Source: an uncultured Terriglobales bacterium (GTDB taxonomy: Bacteria > Acidobacteriota > Terriglobia > Terriglobales > Acidobacteriaceae). Taken from it: 7,384 nucleotides of DNA. Positions within the stretch are counted from its first letter, which is position 1; each line of letters starts with the position of its first letter. The notes under the pieces were generated by a model that was not told where the DNA came from, ran no database searches, and was given only the letters and a program-made list of their open reading frames with translations. Of the stretch, positions 1 to 5,785 are shown piece after piece. Made by a program: the position numbers and the translations under genes. Location: the NCBI GenBank assembly GCA_955652845.1, contig CATPBY010000331.1:1-7384 (forward strand). The letters are read 5' to 3'.

Positions 1-589
1 CCATAATGATGGTGCGGCCCTGTTGGTGCAATTCGCGCAATAGACGCAGGACAATTTCTTCATTGGCGGCATCCAGGTTACCGGTGGGCTCGTCAGCCAG
101 CACGATTCGCGGATCGTTGATCAACGCGCGCGCGATGCACGCACGCTGCTGTTCACCGCCGGAAAGCTGCGAGGGAACATGGTGAGCGCGATCCTTCAAT
201 CCAACGCGCTCCAGGGCTTCGAGCGCTTCCTGCTGGTCGGTCATGCTGTGAAAATATTGCGCGAGCATGACATTTTCGACCGCCGAAAGATAAGGAATCA
301 GATGAAACTGCTGGAAGATGAAACCGACTTTTTCGGCGCGCACCCGGTTCAACTCGGTCGCGGAAAGGTTGGCCAGGTTCTGATCGTCAAGCCAAATCTC
401 GCCTGAAGTTGGACGATCCAGGCAACCGACGAGATTCACCAATGTGGTTTTTCCTGAGCCGGACGGACCCATGACGGCAATCCATTCTCCAGGATGGACG
501 CTGAGTGACAAGTCATCGAGTGCGCGAATGCTGCCGCTGGCCTCGGCCCTGGCCGGGTAGAGACGGCTGACATTCTTCAGCTTGATCAC
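1..589 (-). CDS. ABC transporter ATP-binding protein, MacB/LolD type (3' end cut by window edge)
   Basis: This is the ATPase subunit that would power the two permeases encoded just upstream. 196 residues are visible. Walker A GPSGSGKTT is at 41-49, the Q-loop is at FQQFHLIP (92-99), the signature LSGGEQQR is at 142-149, Walker B IVLADEP is at 162-168 and the D-loop GNLD is at 170-173. The H-loop and C-terminus lie beyond base 1. The sequence pattern (VMGPSGSGKTTL, LVGCLDRPTSGE, ADEPTGNLD) is that of the MacB/LolD/FtsE group, which works with FtsX-fold permeases and uses ATP for mechanotransmission or periplasmic work rather than classic import. The start is GTG at 589-587: the overlapping ATG at 591-589 is followed directly by a stop, and AAGGGAG lies 6 nt before the GTG. 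The gene begins 1 nt after the upstream permease stop, so translation is probably coupled. The family call is firm; the substrate is not shown by the sequence. Confidence 0.95.
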   Translation of the reverse strand, partial: MIKLKNVSRLYPARAEASGSIRALDDLSLSVHPGEWIAVMGPSGSGKTTLVNLVGCLDRPTSGEIWLDDQNLANLSATELNRVRAEKVGFIFQQFHLIPYLSAVENVMLAQYFHSMTDQQEALEALERVGLKDRAHHVPSQLSGGEQQRACIARALINDPRIVLADEPTGNLDAANEEIVLRLLRELHQQGRTIIM

Positions 590-590
590 A

Positions 591-1751
591 TCACTCTCCC
601 TTCAAGATCATAGCTGGCTGGACCCGTCGCAGCAAAAAAATTGGCAATGCCGCCGACATCAGCGCTACGCCCACGCTGCCCAGCACTACAGTGGGCAACA
701 CGCTAAGACGCGGGAGCACCGCAGCGTGAAAGTTGATTCGTCCAATCCAGATGGCGACACCCACTCCAATCACGAATCCAAATATGGCCCCGACCGCGCC
801 CAGCAGAGCGGCTTCTGCGGCAAAGAAGCCGGCAATCATTCTCTCGGACGCGCCCAGGGCCTTCATGATGGCAAAATCACGGCGCCGATCAAGCACCCAA
901 CCACTCAGTGTGGAGAGAACGCAAAGCGCCGCGGTCAGGATAATAAGAACGGCGGAGGCCAGTAACGTCGACCGTGTCTTGCCGAGTACCCGGGCTTCAC
1001 CTTCCACGATCTGACGAACTGCCCGAACTTCTGCTGCGGGCAAGTCATCGGTCAACTTTGCCACCAGCGCGTTGATTTGCTGCGGCGACCCGGGAGCCCG
1101 GATCTCAATAGCCGAAGGCTGCACGCCGGTCCAAGCTTCAAAATCGCTCAAGGAAAGATAAATCCGGCTATCTTCGGCCGATCCTGTCTTCAAGCTTGCT
1201 GATGGGATCAAGTGAATCGAGCGTTGGTTAAAGCTCAAGTCGAACGCTTTGCCATCAGAGCTGACGACGGGCATGGCCCGTATGCCGACCAGCGCGTCAT
1301 GAGTCGCACCAGGCCAGGAAGTAACTGACCACCAGCTATTGAGCTTGCGAGCTTCTTCGAGATCAGTGCCAGCGACGACGATGGGTTGTCCCTGTGCAGT
1401 ACGAGCCACGATATAAGCAAACGGAACAGCGAGTCCGCGCCCGGAGAGCGCGGTCTGGACGGTACGCTGGCTGTCCGGAGGAAGCGTCCGGCCATCTTTT
1501 GCGATGACGACCACATTTGCTCCATAGTTCCGGAATTCCTTACGCAATTTGGCTTGCACATCCACATACAGGGTGAGCATAGCCGTAGCCACGGCCGCGG
1601 CTACCACCATGGCCAGTAAAGCGGATGCGGCACGTCCGCGGCGCAGTACCGCGGCGCGCATCAGCATGCGCAGGAACATCGAAGTGTGGGGCGCACTCGA
1701 ACGGCGGCTGGTGAGCTTGTTGTCCATAAAGGGCGGCGTGTGCGCGATCAA
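591..1751 (-). CDS. MacB/FtsX-family ABC permease (second permease)
   Basis: This is an inner-membrane ABC permease of the FtsX fold, 386 residues. Membrane segments are near residues 41-62, 261-287, 305-337 and 350-374. A periplasmic core domain of about 195 residues lies between the first and second, which is the MacB-type layout without a fused ATPase. The FtsX motif LDRRRDFAIMKALGA is at 287-301, the probable coupling contact with the ATPase. After the first membrane segment it has EFRNYGANVVV, matching ELRSYGANLIV in the neighbouring permease, so the two are paralogues. The start is TTG, which overlaps the previous stop by 4 bp (TTGA) and has GAGG 6 nt upstream. Met9 (base 1727) and Met25 (base 1679) are alternatives; Met25 aligns with the first residue of the paralogue (MFLR), but neither has a visible Shine-Dalgarno. 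It probably forms a heterodimer with the other permease. The substrate is unknown; the iron role comes from context. Confidence 0.92.
   Translation of the reverse strand: MIAHTPPFMDNKLTSRRSSAPHTSMFLRMLMRAAVLRRGRAASALLAMVVAAAVATAMLTLYVDVQAKLRKEFRNYGANVVVIAKDGRTLPPDSQRTVQTALSGRGLAVPFAYIVARTAQGQPIVVAGTDLEEARKLNSWWSVTSWPGATHDALVGIRAMPVVSSDGKAFDLSFNQRSIHLIPSASLKTGSAEDSRIYLSLSDFEAWTGVQPSAIEIRAPGSPQQINALVAKLTDDLPAAEVRAVRQIVEGEARVLGKTRSTLLASAVLIILTAALCVLSTLSGWVLDRRRDFAIMKALGASERMIAGFFAAEAALLGAVGAIFGFVIGVGVAIWIGRINFHAAVLPRLSVLPTVVLGSVGVALMSAALPIFLLRRVQPAMILKGE
596..602 (-). promoter_or_regulatory. Ribosome binding site for the ABC ATPase
   Basis: AAGGGAG reads on the minus strand inside the last codons of the upstream permease, 6 nt before the GTG at 589. 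It is the strongest Shine-Dalgarno match in the ABC operon and decides the GTG start, since the ATG two bases earlier opens a frame that stops at once. Confidence 0.7.
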
Positions 1752-3013
1752 GCGTCGCCTCGCAGCGCGTATACCGGATCAAAATTTACCGCCCTTCGTA
1801 TCGCCGCGGCGCTGCCGGCGAACGTTACAACCACCGCGATTGCCAGAATCAATGGCAGGAGGACGGGCTGGATGGTAATTTGAGAATTGAAGATGGAATG
1901 GCCGATCCGTCGTGCCAGCAACGTTCCGCCGGAAAAGCCAACGGCGCCTCCAACCAAAGCAAGCAATGTAGCTTCAGCGAAGAAAATCGCGGCGACCGAA
2001 AGATTGCCCGCACCCAACGCCCTCATCAGGCCAACTTCGCCCCGGCGCTCAAAAATCGCGATTGCCATAGCCGCGGAAACGGCAAGGGCCGATGCCAATA
2101 GCGCCCCCAGCGTGACCAGCATCATCAGGCCTTCAATGCTGGCCAGTACTGCGCCTTCATTCTGCGCGACCTGGCGAATCTGCTCAGCGTGGGAATGAGG
2201 AATAGCCTCCTGCAGCTGGTAGGCAATCGACTGCGCGTAGGGGGAACAATACCAGCGGTCGTAGGTGGTGCCAGACATTGATTTCGGATCGCGACGGGCA
2301 AACGCATCTTCTGGCTTGGTCAGCGCACTCACGTAGATGCGGCGAACCGCGCCGGGCTTGCCGAGAATCTGTTGCGCCAGGGGAAGCGGCGCGACAATCT
2401 GGTTGTCTTCCGGGCCTCCGGTCGAGAGAAAGCCTGAGATTCGGTGGGGATGGCCGGAGACGTCAATCTGACTTCCGACCTGGCTACCTAACCTATCAGC
2501 CAGCTTTTCCCCTAGCAGAACATCCTGCGAATCGTCGCCGGGCCACGCGCCATGCACTTTCCACCAGGGATGCGTAACTCGTACGCCAGTCACAAACGTT
2601 TGTGTCCCCAAAGTCAGAGTCTTGGAGAAATATGTACCGAGGAGAGTGACTGTCTGAGAATTGCCGGAAGGTCCCAGGCTTACGTTCGCTGGGAGCATGG
2701 GAGCGAATCCAAGAATATTATTTCGCCAGTACATCCCTTTGATCTTCGGCAGATCAGCTTCGTTCAGAAAAGCTCCGTCGCTGGGAGGCTTAAGGTTTAC
2801 GCCGCCGATCTCGAGGTCGAGGGTATCTTCCTGCGGGGTGACAATGAGATTAGCGCCGTAGCTGCGCAGTTCACGGTTAATCTTGTCGCCAATGTCGGTG
2901 GCGACGGCGATCATGGCAGTCGCTACCCCGACGCCTAAAGTGATGGCGAAGCCTGCCAGCAACTTGCTCCGCTTCTGCCGCCGGAATGATTCGTAAACCA
3001 GCCGCAGAAACAT
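1748..3013 (-). CDS. MacB/FtsX-family ABC permease (first permease)
   Basis: This is an inner-membrane ABC permease, 421 residues. One membrane segment near 18-38 is followed by a large MacB-like periplasmic domain (about 40-290) and three further membrane segments near 294-320, 338-366 and 385-405. The FtsX motif FERRGEVGLMRALGA is at 321-335. The periplasmic domain has the family's L.TGG.ED...PL element (196-210) and ends in a helical stretch leading back to the membrane. It also carries two HxH pairs, HPH (188-190) and HSH (273-275), and a lone Cys256, which are possible but unproven metal ligands. The ATG starts 3 nt after the FTR1 stop with no Shine-Dalgarno, suggesting translational coupling, and the stop overlaps the next permease by 4 bp. 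Close homologues are expected in P19/FTR1 iron clusters, where a pair of such permeases accompanies an ATPase. A lipoprotein-export (LolC/E) role is less likely given the FTR1 partner. Confidence 0.93.
   Translation of the reverse strand: MFLRLVYESFRRQKRSKLLAGFAITLGVGVATAMIAVATDIGDKINRELRSYGANLIVTPQEDTLDLEIGGVNLKPPSDGAFLNEADLPKIKGMYWRNNILGFAPMLPANVSLGPSGNSQTVTLLGTYFSKTLTLGTQTFVTGVRVTHPWWKVHGAWPGDDSQDVLLGEKLADRLGSQVGSQIDVSGHPHRISGFLSTGGPEDNQIVAPLPLAQQILGKPGAVRRIYVSALTKPEDAFARRDPKSMSGTTYDRWYCSPYAQSIAYQLQEAIPHSHAEQIRQVAQNEGAVLASIEGLMMLVTLGALLASALAVSAAMAIAIFERRGEVGLMRALGAGNLSVAAIFFAEATLLALVGGAVGFSGGTLLARRIGHSIFNSQITIQPVLLPLILAIAVVVTFAGSAAAIRRAVNFDPVYALRGDA
1758..1761 (-). promoter_or_regulatory. 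Ribosome binding site supporting the TTG start of the second permease
   Basis: GAGG reads on the minus strand 6 nt before the TTG at 1751-1749, within the last codons of the preceding permease. No comparable site precedes the in-frame ATG codons at 1727 or 1679. This favours the TTG start, although the motif is only four bases long. Confidence 0.45.
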
Positions 3014-3016
3014 GGA

Positions 3017-4264
3017 TTATTGCTGGAACATGCGGGACCCGGCCGCGATGTCAGCCTCCTCGATGATGATTGAGACGGAATTCTGTTCCGCCCTTAGCGG
3101 GATAGGATTGCAACCGCCGGCCGTCCCAACGGATTGCGGATTGATGGGTGCGGCGCAATTCTTGCAGACCACTCCGTTCGGACCTTTGAAGAAGCCCACA
3201 GCGCCGCAGATCTGGCAGGCGTCAAACACGGTCGCCACCTTGCCGTCCGGTTTGCGATAAAGCCAGAAACGGATTTCGATTCCGTTCTCCTGCGCCGCAA
3301 AGCGGTGCAGGTCGCCGTCCGCGATCTCCGTGAGAGGGATGCTAACCTGACCGTTCACAAATGTAACTTGCGTGGCGGGCGAAAGAGCGCTCACTGACTT
3401 GGCATAGATGAATTCAGCAGTCATGAGAAGTATAAAAACAAAGCAGCTGGCATACACCGACGCCATCCAAAGACGCTCCCGGCGGGCGCTCCATAATGCC
3501 TTTCTGCGCTCCGCGCCGGAGGCTGGCAGCGAGGCGGGCTCACGCCTCTTGACTTCGAATAACACCATGAATGCCGCCAGGGCAAATATGGTCACGAAGA
3601 AGAACAGATCATTGCGCACAATGGGTCCGATGATCGCCATCTCACGTTTGGAGGAGGGCAATACTCCGTTTTCCGAGAGTTCATGCAGGCCGGAAATGAT
3701 CAGTTGCGCCGCCACGAAAAACAGAATGACAGTCGTCACCCGGAAGAATTTCTGCAAATTGATGCGCACACTTCCCTTAACGAACATTACGCCAAACACG
3801 ATAGCGACAATCACTCCCAGCAACGTCCCCAGAAAACTTAACAGCTCTGTAGAACTCAGCGACACTGCGCCCAGTATGAGGACCGTCTCCACGCCCTCGC
3901 GCAACACCATGAGGAAGACAAAGACGAAAAGGCCAAACCAGGCATTTTGCCCGGCGAGAAGGCCAACTTTGCCTTCGATCTCTCCTTTTAGCTTGCGGCC
4001 AGTCTTCATCATGAAAATGATCATGGTGATAACAAAGAAAGCCGCCGCCAGCATGATCCAGCCCTCAAAAATGTCCTGATTCCACTGGGTGCGGGAAAGA
4101 ATCACTGCGATTCCGATACTGCCGATAAAGGCTGAAACCAGGGCTGCGTAGACGGACTTTCTGAGCTCCGGGCGCCCAATTTTCGCGAGATACGCCAAAG
4201 TAATCCCTACGATGAGCGCAGCTTCAACCCCTTCGCGCAACGTGATGATGAATGCCTGGAGCAT
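3017..4264 (-). CDS. FTR1-family iron permease fused to an FtrD-like (DUF2318) cysteine domain
   Basis: This is probably the iron channel of the cluster, in the inner membrane. The FTR1 part (about 1-240) carries both REGVE motifs, at 10-14 and 122-126; these correspond to the REGLE iron-binding motifs of yeast Ftr1 and bacterial EfeU. Seven membrane segments are near 3-27, 36-56, 64-86, 107-135, 140-163, 173-197 and 217-236, including FEGW (66-69) and GLHELSENG (192-200). A cytoplasmic basic linker (239-265) leads to an eighth segment (264-286), which would place the C-terminal domain (287-410) outside. That domain has C350-x2-C353, C367-x2-C370 and C385 in GGCNPIP, the pattern of FtrD/DUF2318 proteins thought to bind a metal or Fe-S centre and to pass electrons. 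Stand-alone FTR1 proteins are usually about 270-280 residues, so the 415-residue length reflects the fusion. The start MLQAFIITLREGVEAAL is typical for FTR1; its Shine-Dalgarno is weak. It is the first gene of the unit, behind a Fur-like operator. Confidence 0.93.
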   Translation of the reverse strand: MLQAFIITLREGVEAALIVGITLAYLAKIGRPELRKSVYAALVSAFIGSIGIAVILSRTQWNQDIFEGWIMLAAAFFVITMIIFMMKTGRKLKGEIEGKVGLLAGQNAWFGLFVFVFLMVLREGVETVLILGAVSLSSTELLSFLGTLLGVIVAIVFGVMFVKGSVRINLQKFFRVTTVILFFVAAQLIISGLHELSENGVLPSSKREMAIIGPIVRNDLFFFVTIFALAAFMVLFEVKRREPASLPASGAERRKALWSARRERLWMASVYASCFVFILLMTAEFIYAKSVSALSPATQVTFVNGQVSIPLTEIADGDLHRFAAQENGIEIRFWLYRKPDGKVATVFDACQICGAVGFFKGPNGVVCKNCAAPINPQSVGTAGGCNPIPLRAEQNSVSIIIEEADIAAGSRMFQQ

Positions 4265-4287
4265 CTAGAATGCGGCCTGAGTGATTT

Positions 4288-4308
4288 TGAAAATGAATTT
4301 CAATTTCA
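4288..4308 (-). promoter_or_regulatory. Fur-box-like operator before the FTR1 operon
   Basis: On the plus strand TGAAAATGAATTTCA (4288-4302) is a 7-1-7 inverted repeat with one mismatched pair. A second 7-1-7 repeat, TGAATTTCAATTTCA (4294-4308), also with one mismatched pair, starts exactly 6 bp later. Two overlapping 7-1-7 motifs offset by 6 bp is the classic architecture of a Fur site. The 19 bases from 4289 to 4307 match the Escherichia coli Fur consensus at 13 of 19 positions by hand count. The site lies right after the predicted transcription start, so a bound repressor would block initiation or early elongation. AT-rich sequence can produce weak palindromes by chance, but the spacing, position and iron-related target agree. 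A related Fur-family regulator such as Mur or Zur cannot be excluded. Confidence 0.65.
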
Positions 4309-4315
4309 AGTATAT

Positions 4316-4344
4316 AGGATAGTCGCTGAGCGACTGGTCGTCAA
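4316..4344 (-). promoter_or_regulatory. Sigma-70-type promoter of the FTR1 operon
   Basis: On the minus strand TTGACG (4344-4339) is a -35 element with 5 of 6 consensus bases. After a 17-bp spacer comes TATCCT (4321-4316), a -10 element with 4 of 6. Transcription would begin near base 4309, giving a leader of about 45 nt before the FTR1 ATG and placing the Fur-like site at about +1 to +22. This is the only convincing promoter I see in the 112-bp gap after the SprT-like gene. Confidence 0.6.
4321..4335. repeat. Perfect 7-1-7 inverted repeat inside the promoter spacer
   Basis: AGTCGCTGAGCGACT is a perfect inverted repeat with a one-base centre. It lies almost entirely between the -35 and -10 elements of the FTR1 operon promoter and shares its edge base with the -10. 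It could be an operator for a second regulator. Alternatively it is a short RNA hairpin ending the upstream SprT-like transcript, but no run of T follows it on the minus strand, so a standard intrinsic terminator is unlikely. Confidence 0.5.
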
Positions 4345-4376
4345 CGAAAGCAAGGCTTAAACGCTGCCATCCCGAT

Positions 4377-5063
4377 TCATAGCTGTTTCAGAAATTGTTT
4401 TGCTTGTTCTAACCCGGGAAACAGCTTTTCTTCCTCTTGAAACTCCGCAGGGTGTACACAGCGACGGCTGCCGCGTAGTTTCACGGGATATTTCAAGTGC
4501 AGCATCTCGTGATAAAGAATGTACTCCACGGCGTAGCGCGGCACTCGGGGATGGTCAAAAATCCGGCTTACGACAATCGCATTGTGCGCCGGATCATAGT
4601 GACCCAGGCGGTTGCGCGCATGATCGCGGCTCCAGGTCATCTGCGGCCGTGCCAGCAGGCCGTGGAAGAAGCGCGTGTTTAGTTCATCGAAAATAGACTC
4701 AAGGTTATAAGCATGTCCCTGCGCAGAGTCTATGCGTTTGCGTCCGCGTATCTGGCGAAGAAGATGCGCTTTGGCGCTGATTTCGTGACTGGAAACATAT
4801 CGGCGATATCGCGTGGCATGCTCGCGCTCGATGGGGCGGCGATAGATCTTGGCCAGAAGAATATGCGCCAGAGCCTGCAACACCGGGTTGGGCGCGCCTT
4901 CCAGCATGTCGGATAAGCGCACTAAAATCTTCCCCTCGCGCAAACGAATTGTGTTATTGATATTGGCGAAGGCAAAGAATTCAATTTTCAATTCGGGCAT
5001 CGGCGCCCGGGGCCGCAATTCACGATAAGTTTCCTGGAAGATGTCGAGAATTTTCGCCTTCAC
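4377..5063 (-). CDS. SprT-like zinc metalloprotease-fold protein with a degenerate N-terminal copy
   Basis: This is a predicted cytoplasmic zinc metallopeptidase-like protein of 228 residues, with no signal peptide or membrane segment. The C-terminal half (about 118-228) has the SprT layout: LESIFDELNTRFFHG (121-135), a P-x-x-T/W strand, an NRLGHYD segment (151-157), the active-site helix HEMLH (185-189) with catalytic Glu186, and a third likely zinc ligand His204 in VHPAEF. SprT/Spartan relatives act on DNA-protein crosslinks, but many SprT-domain proteins in bacteria have no known substrate, and the basic zinc-ribbon tail of true SprT is absent. The N-terminal half (about 38-80) looks like a second, decayed copy in which HEMLH is replaced by HILLA (67-71). 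The start is GTG with no clear Shine-Dalgarno. An M48/YgjP-like assignment is the main alternative. It has its own intergenic regions on both sides, so it is probably not part of either neighbouring operon. Confidence 0.85.
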   Translation of the reverse strand: MKAKILDIFQETYRELRPRAPMPELKIEFFAFANINNTIRLREGKILVRLSDMLEGAPNPVLQALAHILLAKIYRRPIEREHATRYRRYVSSHEISAKAHLLRQIRGRKRIDSAQGHAYNLESIFDELNTRFFHGLLARPQMTWSRDHARNRLGHYDPAHNAIVVSRIFDHPRVPRYAVEYILYHEMLHLKYPVKLRGSRRCVHPAEFQEEEKLFPGLEQAKQFLKQL

Positions 5064-5145
5064 TTTGAGCGTAGATTAGCACGAAATTAAAGTTGGCTCG
5101 ATTGGCGGCAGGGGATCAATTTGGAATTTTTGCCTATTTCGATGG

Positions 5146-5220
5146 CGTCACCCTGAGCGATGTCCAAGGATCTCGCGCGTAGCGGCCTAGCACGTGGGTC
5201 ACTCCACGCGAGAGTGCGCC
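5146..5220. repeat. Probable dispersed intergenic palindromic repeat
   Basis: The 185-bp gap between the SprT-like gene and the secreted protein contains no gene. On the minus strand the part at 5173-5146 reads AGATCCTTGGACATCGCTCA followed by GGGTGACG. This resembles a repeat type often seen between genes in many bacteria (AGATCCTTCGCT..GCTCAGG-TGAC). Next to it, TCTCGCG (5171-5177) pairs with CGCGAGA (5207-5213) across a 29-base loop, and a small CCCG/CGGG stem follows at 5220-5230. Only one copy is in the window, so membership of a repeat family rests on recall of the motif, not on comparison here. I see no T-run to make it an intrinsic terminator, and no convincing promoter for the SprT-like gene. 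Confidence 0.4.
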
Positions 5221-5248
5221 CGGCTTCGGGATTATTCGACTGGGGAAT

Positions 5249-5785
5249 TCAAGACCTTTCCTTCTTTTTGCGTTTGGCAGCTTCTTCCTGGTCTGTCAGC
5301 AACTGGCGATGATCGGCTGCACTGGCATCGACGGTTTCCAGAGTATTGGTCAGCAGAAACTCATATTTCTTGACTTCATCTTTATCCACACTGGCGGCGT
5401 CCTTTAACGCCCGAAGCTTGGATTGGAATTCGGTGTCGGCTTCAATGATTGCCTTCAGCGATTTGCGAATGTCCGCTTTACGATCCACAAAAGTGTCAAT
5501 GTTGTCGTTCAATTCGTCATAGATGTCGAGGAAGTCCTGCAGGCGATTGCGAGTTTCCTGTCCGCGATCGGTCACCTTGGGATCGGAACGAATTTTTTCC
5601 AGCAGATCGAGGCGAGCGCGGGCAAAAGAGACGTAGAGCTTGAGGCGCTCATCGCCTTCTTGTGCAGTATCGCGCAACTGATCGATCTCTTTCGGAGTAA
5701 GCGGGTCGTTGCGTCGCTGGGCGGTGGCGATAGACATCAAGAGCAGCGGTGCCATTAAACAAAAGACCATCAGAAGGCGCGTCAT
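5249..5785 (-). CDS. Small secreted helical protein of unknown function (178 aa)
   Basis: I do not recognise a named family. Residues 1-22 form a signal peptide: MTR, a hydrophobic stretch (about 4-18), then SIATA with likely cleavage before Gln23. The mature part is almost wholly helical and charged, with heptad-like runs at 46-66, 75-127 and 136-172, and ends in a lysine-rich tail KRKKKERS. It has no cysteine after the signal peptide and no catalytic motif. It is probably a periplasmic coiled-coil or helical-bundle protein. The ATG overlaps the previous gene's stop by 4 bp (ATGA), and AAGGA lies 6 nt upstream of it. It is the last gene of the TPR operon, which suggests it works with the TPR protein and the other small secreted protein, perhaps as an envelope scaffold. 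That role is inference only. Confidence 0.8.
   Translation of the reverse strand: MTRLLMVFCLMAPLLLMSIATAQRRNDPLTPKEIDQLRDTAQEGDERLKLYVSFARARLDLLEKIRSDPKVTDRGQETRNRLQDFLDIYDELNDNIDTFVDRKADIRKSLKAIIEADTEFQSKLRALKDAASVDKDEVKKYEFLLTNTLETVDASAADHRQLLTDQEEAAKRKKKERS

Noticed and set aside
582..965. Plus-strand open frame of 127 residues
   Set aside because: It is antisense to the second permease, with low-complexity His/Gln/Gly-rich content and no domain; it is a shadow of the real gene.
1..3013. Macrolide exporter MacB or lipoprotein exporter LolCDE
   Set aside because: The ATPase and permease folds belong to the same superfamily, but the operon starts with an FTR1 iron permease behind a Fur-like site and has no MacA-type adaptor in view; an iron-linked role fits better.
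3408..4079. A 223-residue open frame on the plus strand
   Set aside because: It lies entirely antisense to the FTR1 membrane region, its composition (Thr, Arg, Asn, Met rich) is that of a reversed hydrophobic gene, and it has no family features.
4321..4335. Intrinsic terminator for the SprT-like gene
   Set aside because: The stem is short and no T-run follows on the minus strand; the sequence fits better as a promoter-spacer palindrome.
5220..5230. Terminator after the 178-residue protein gene
   Set aside because: The CCCG/CGGG stem is only about four pairs and is followed by GC-rich sequence on the minus strand.
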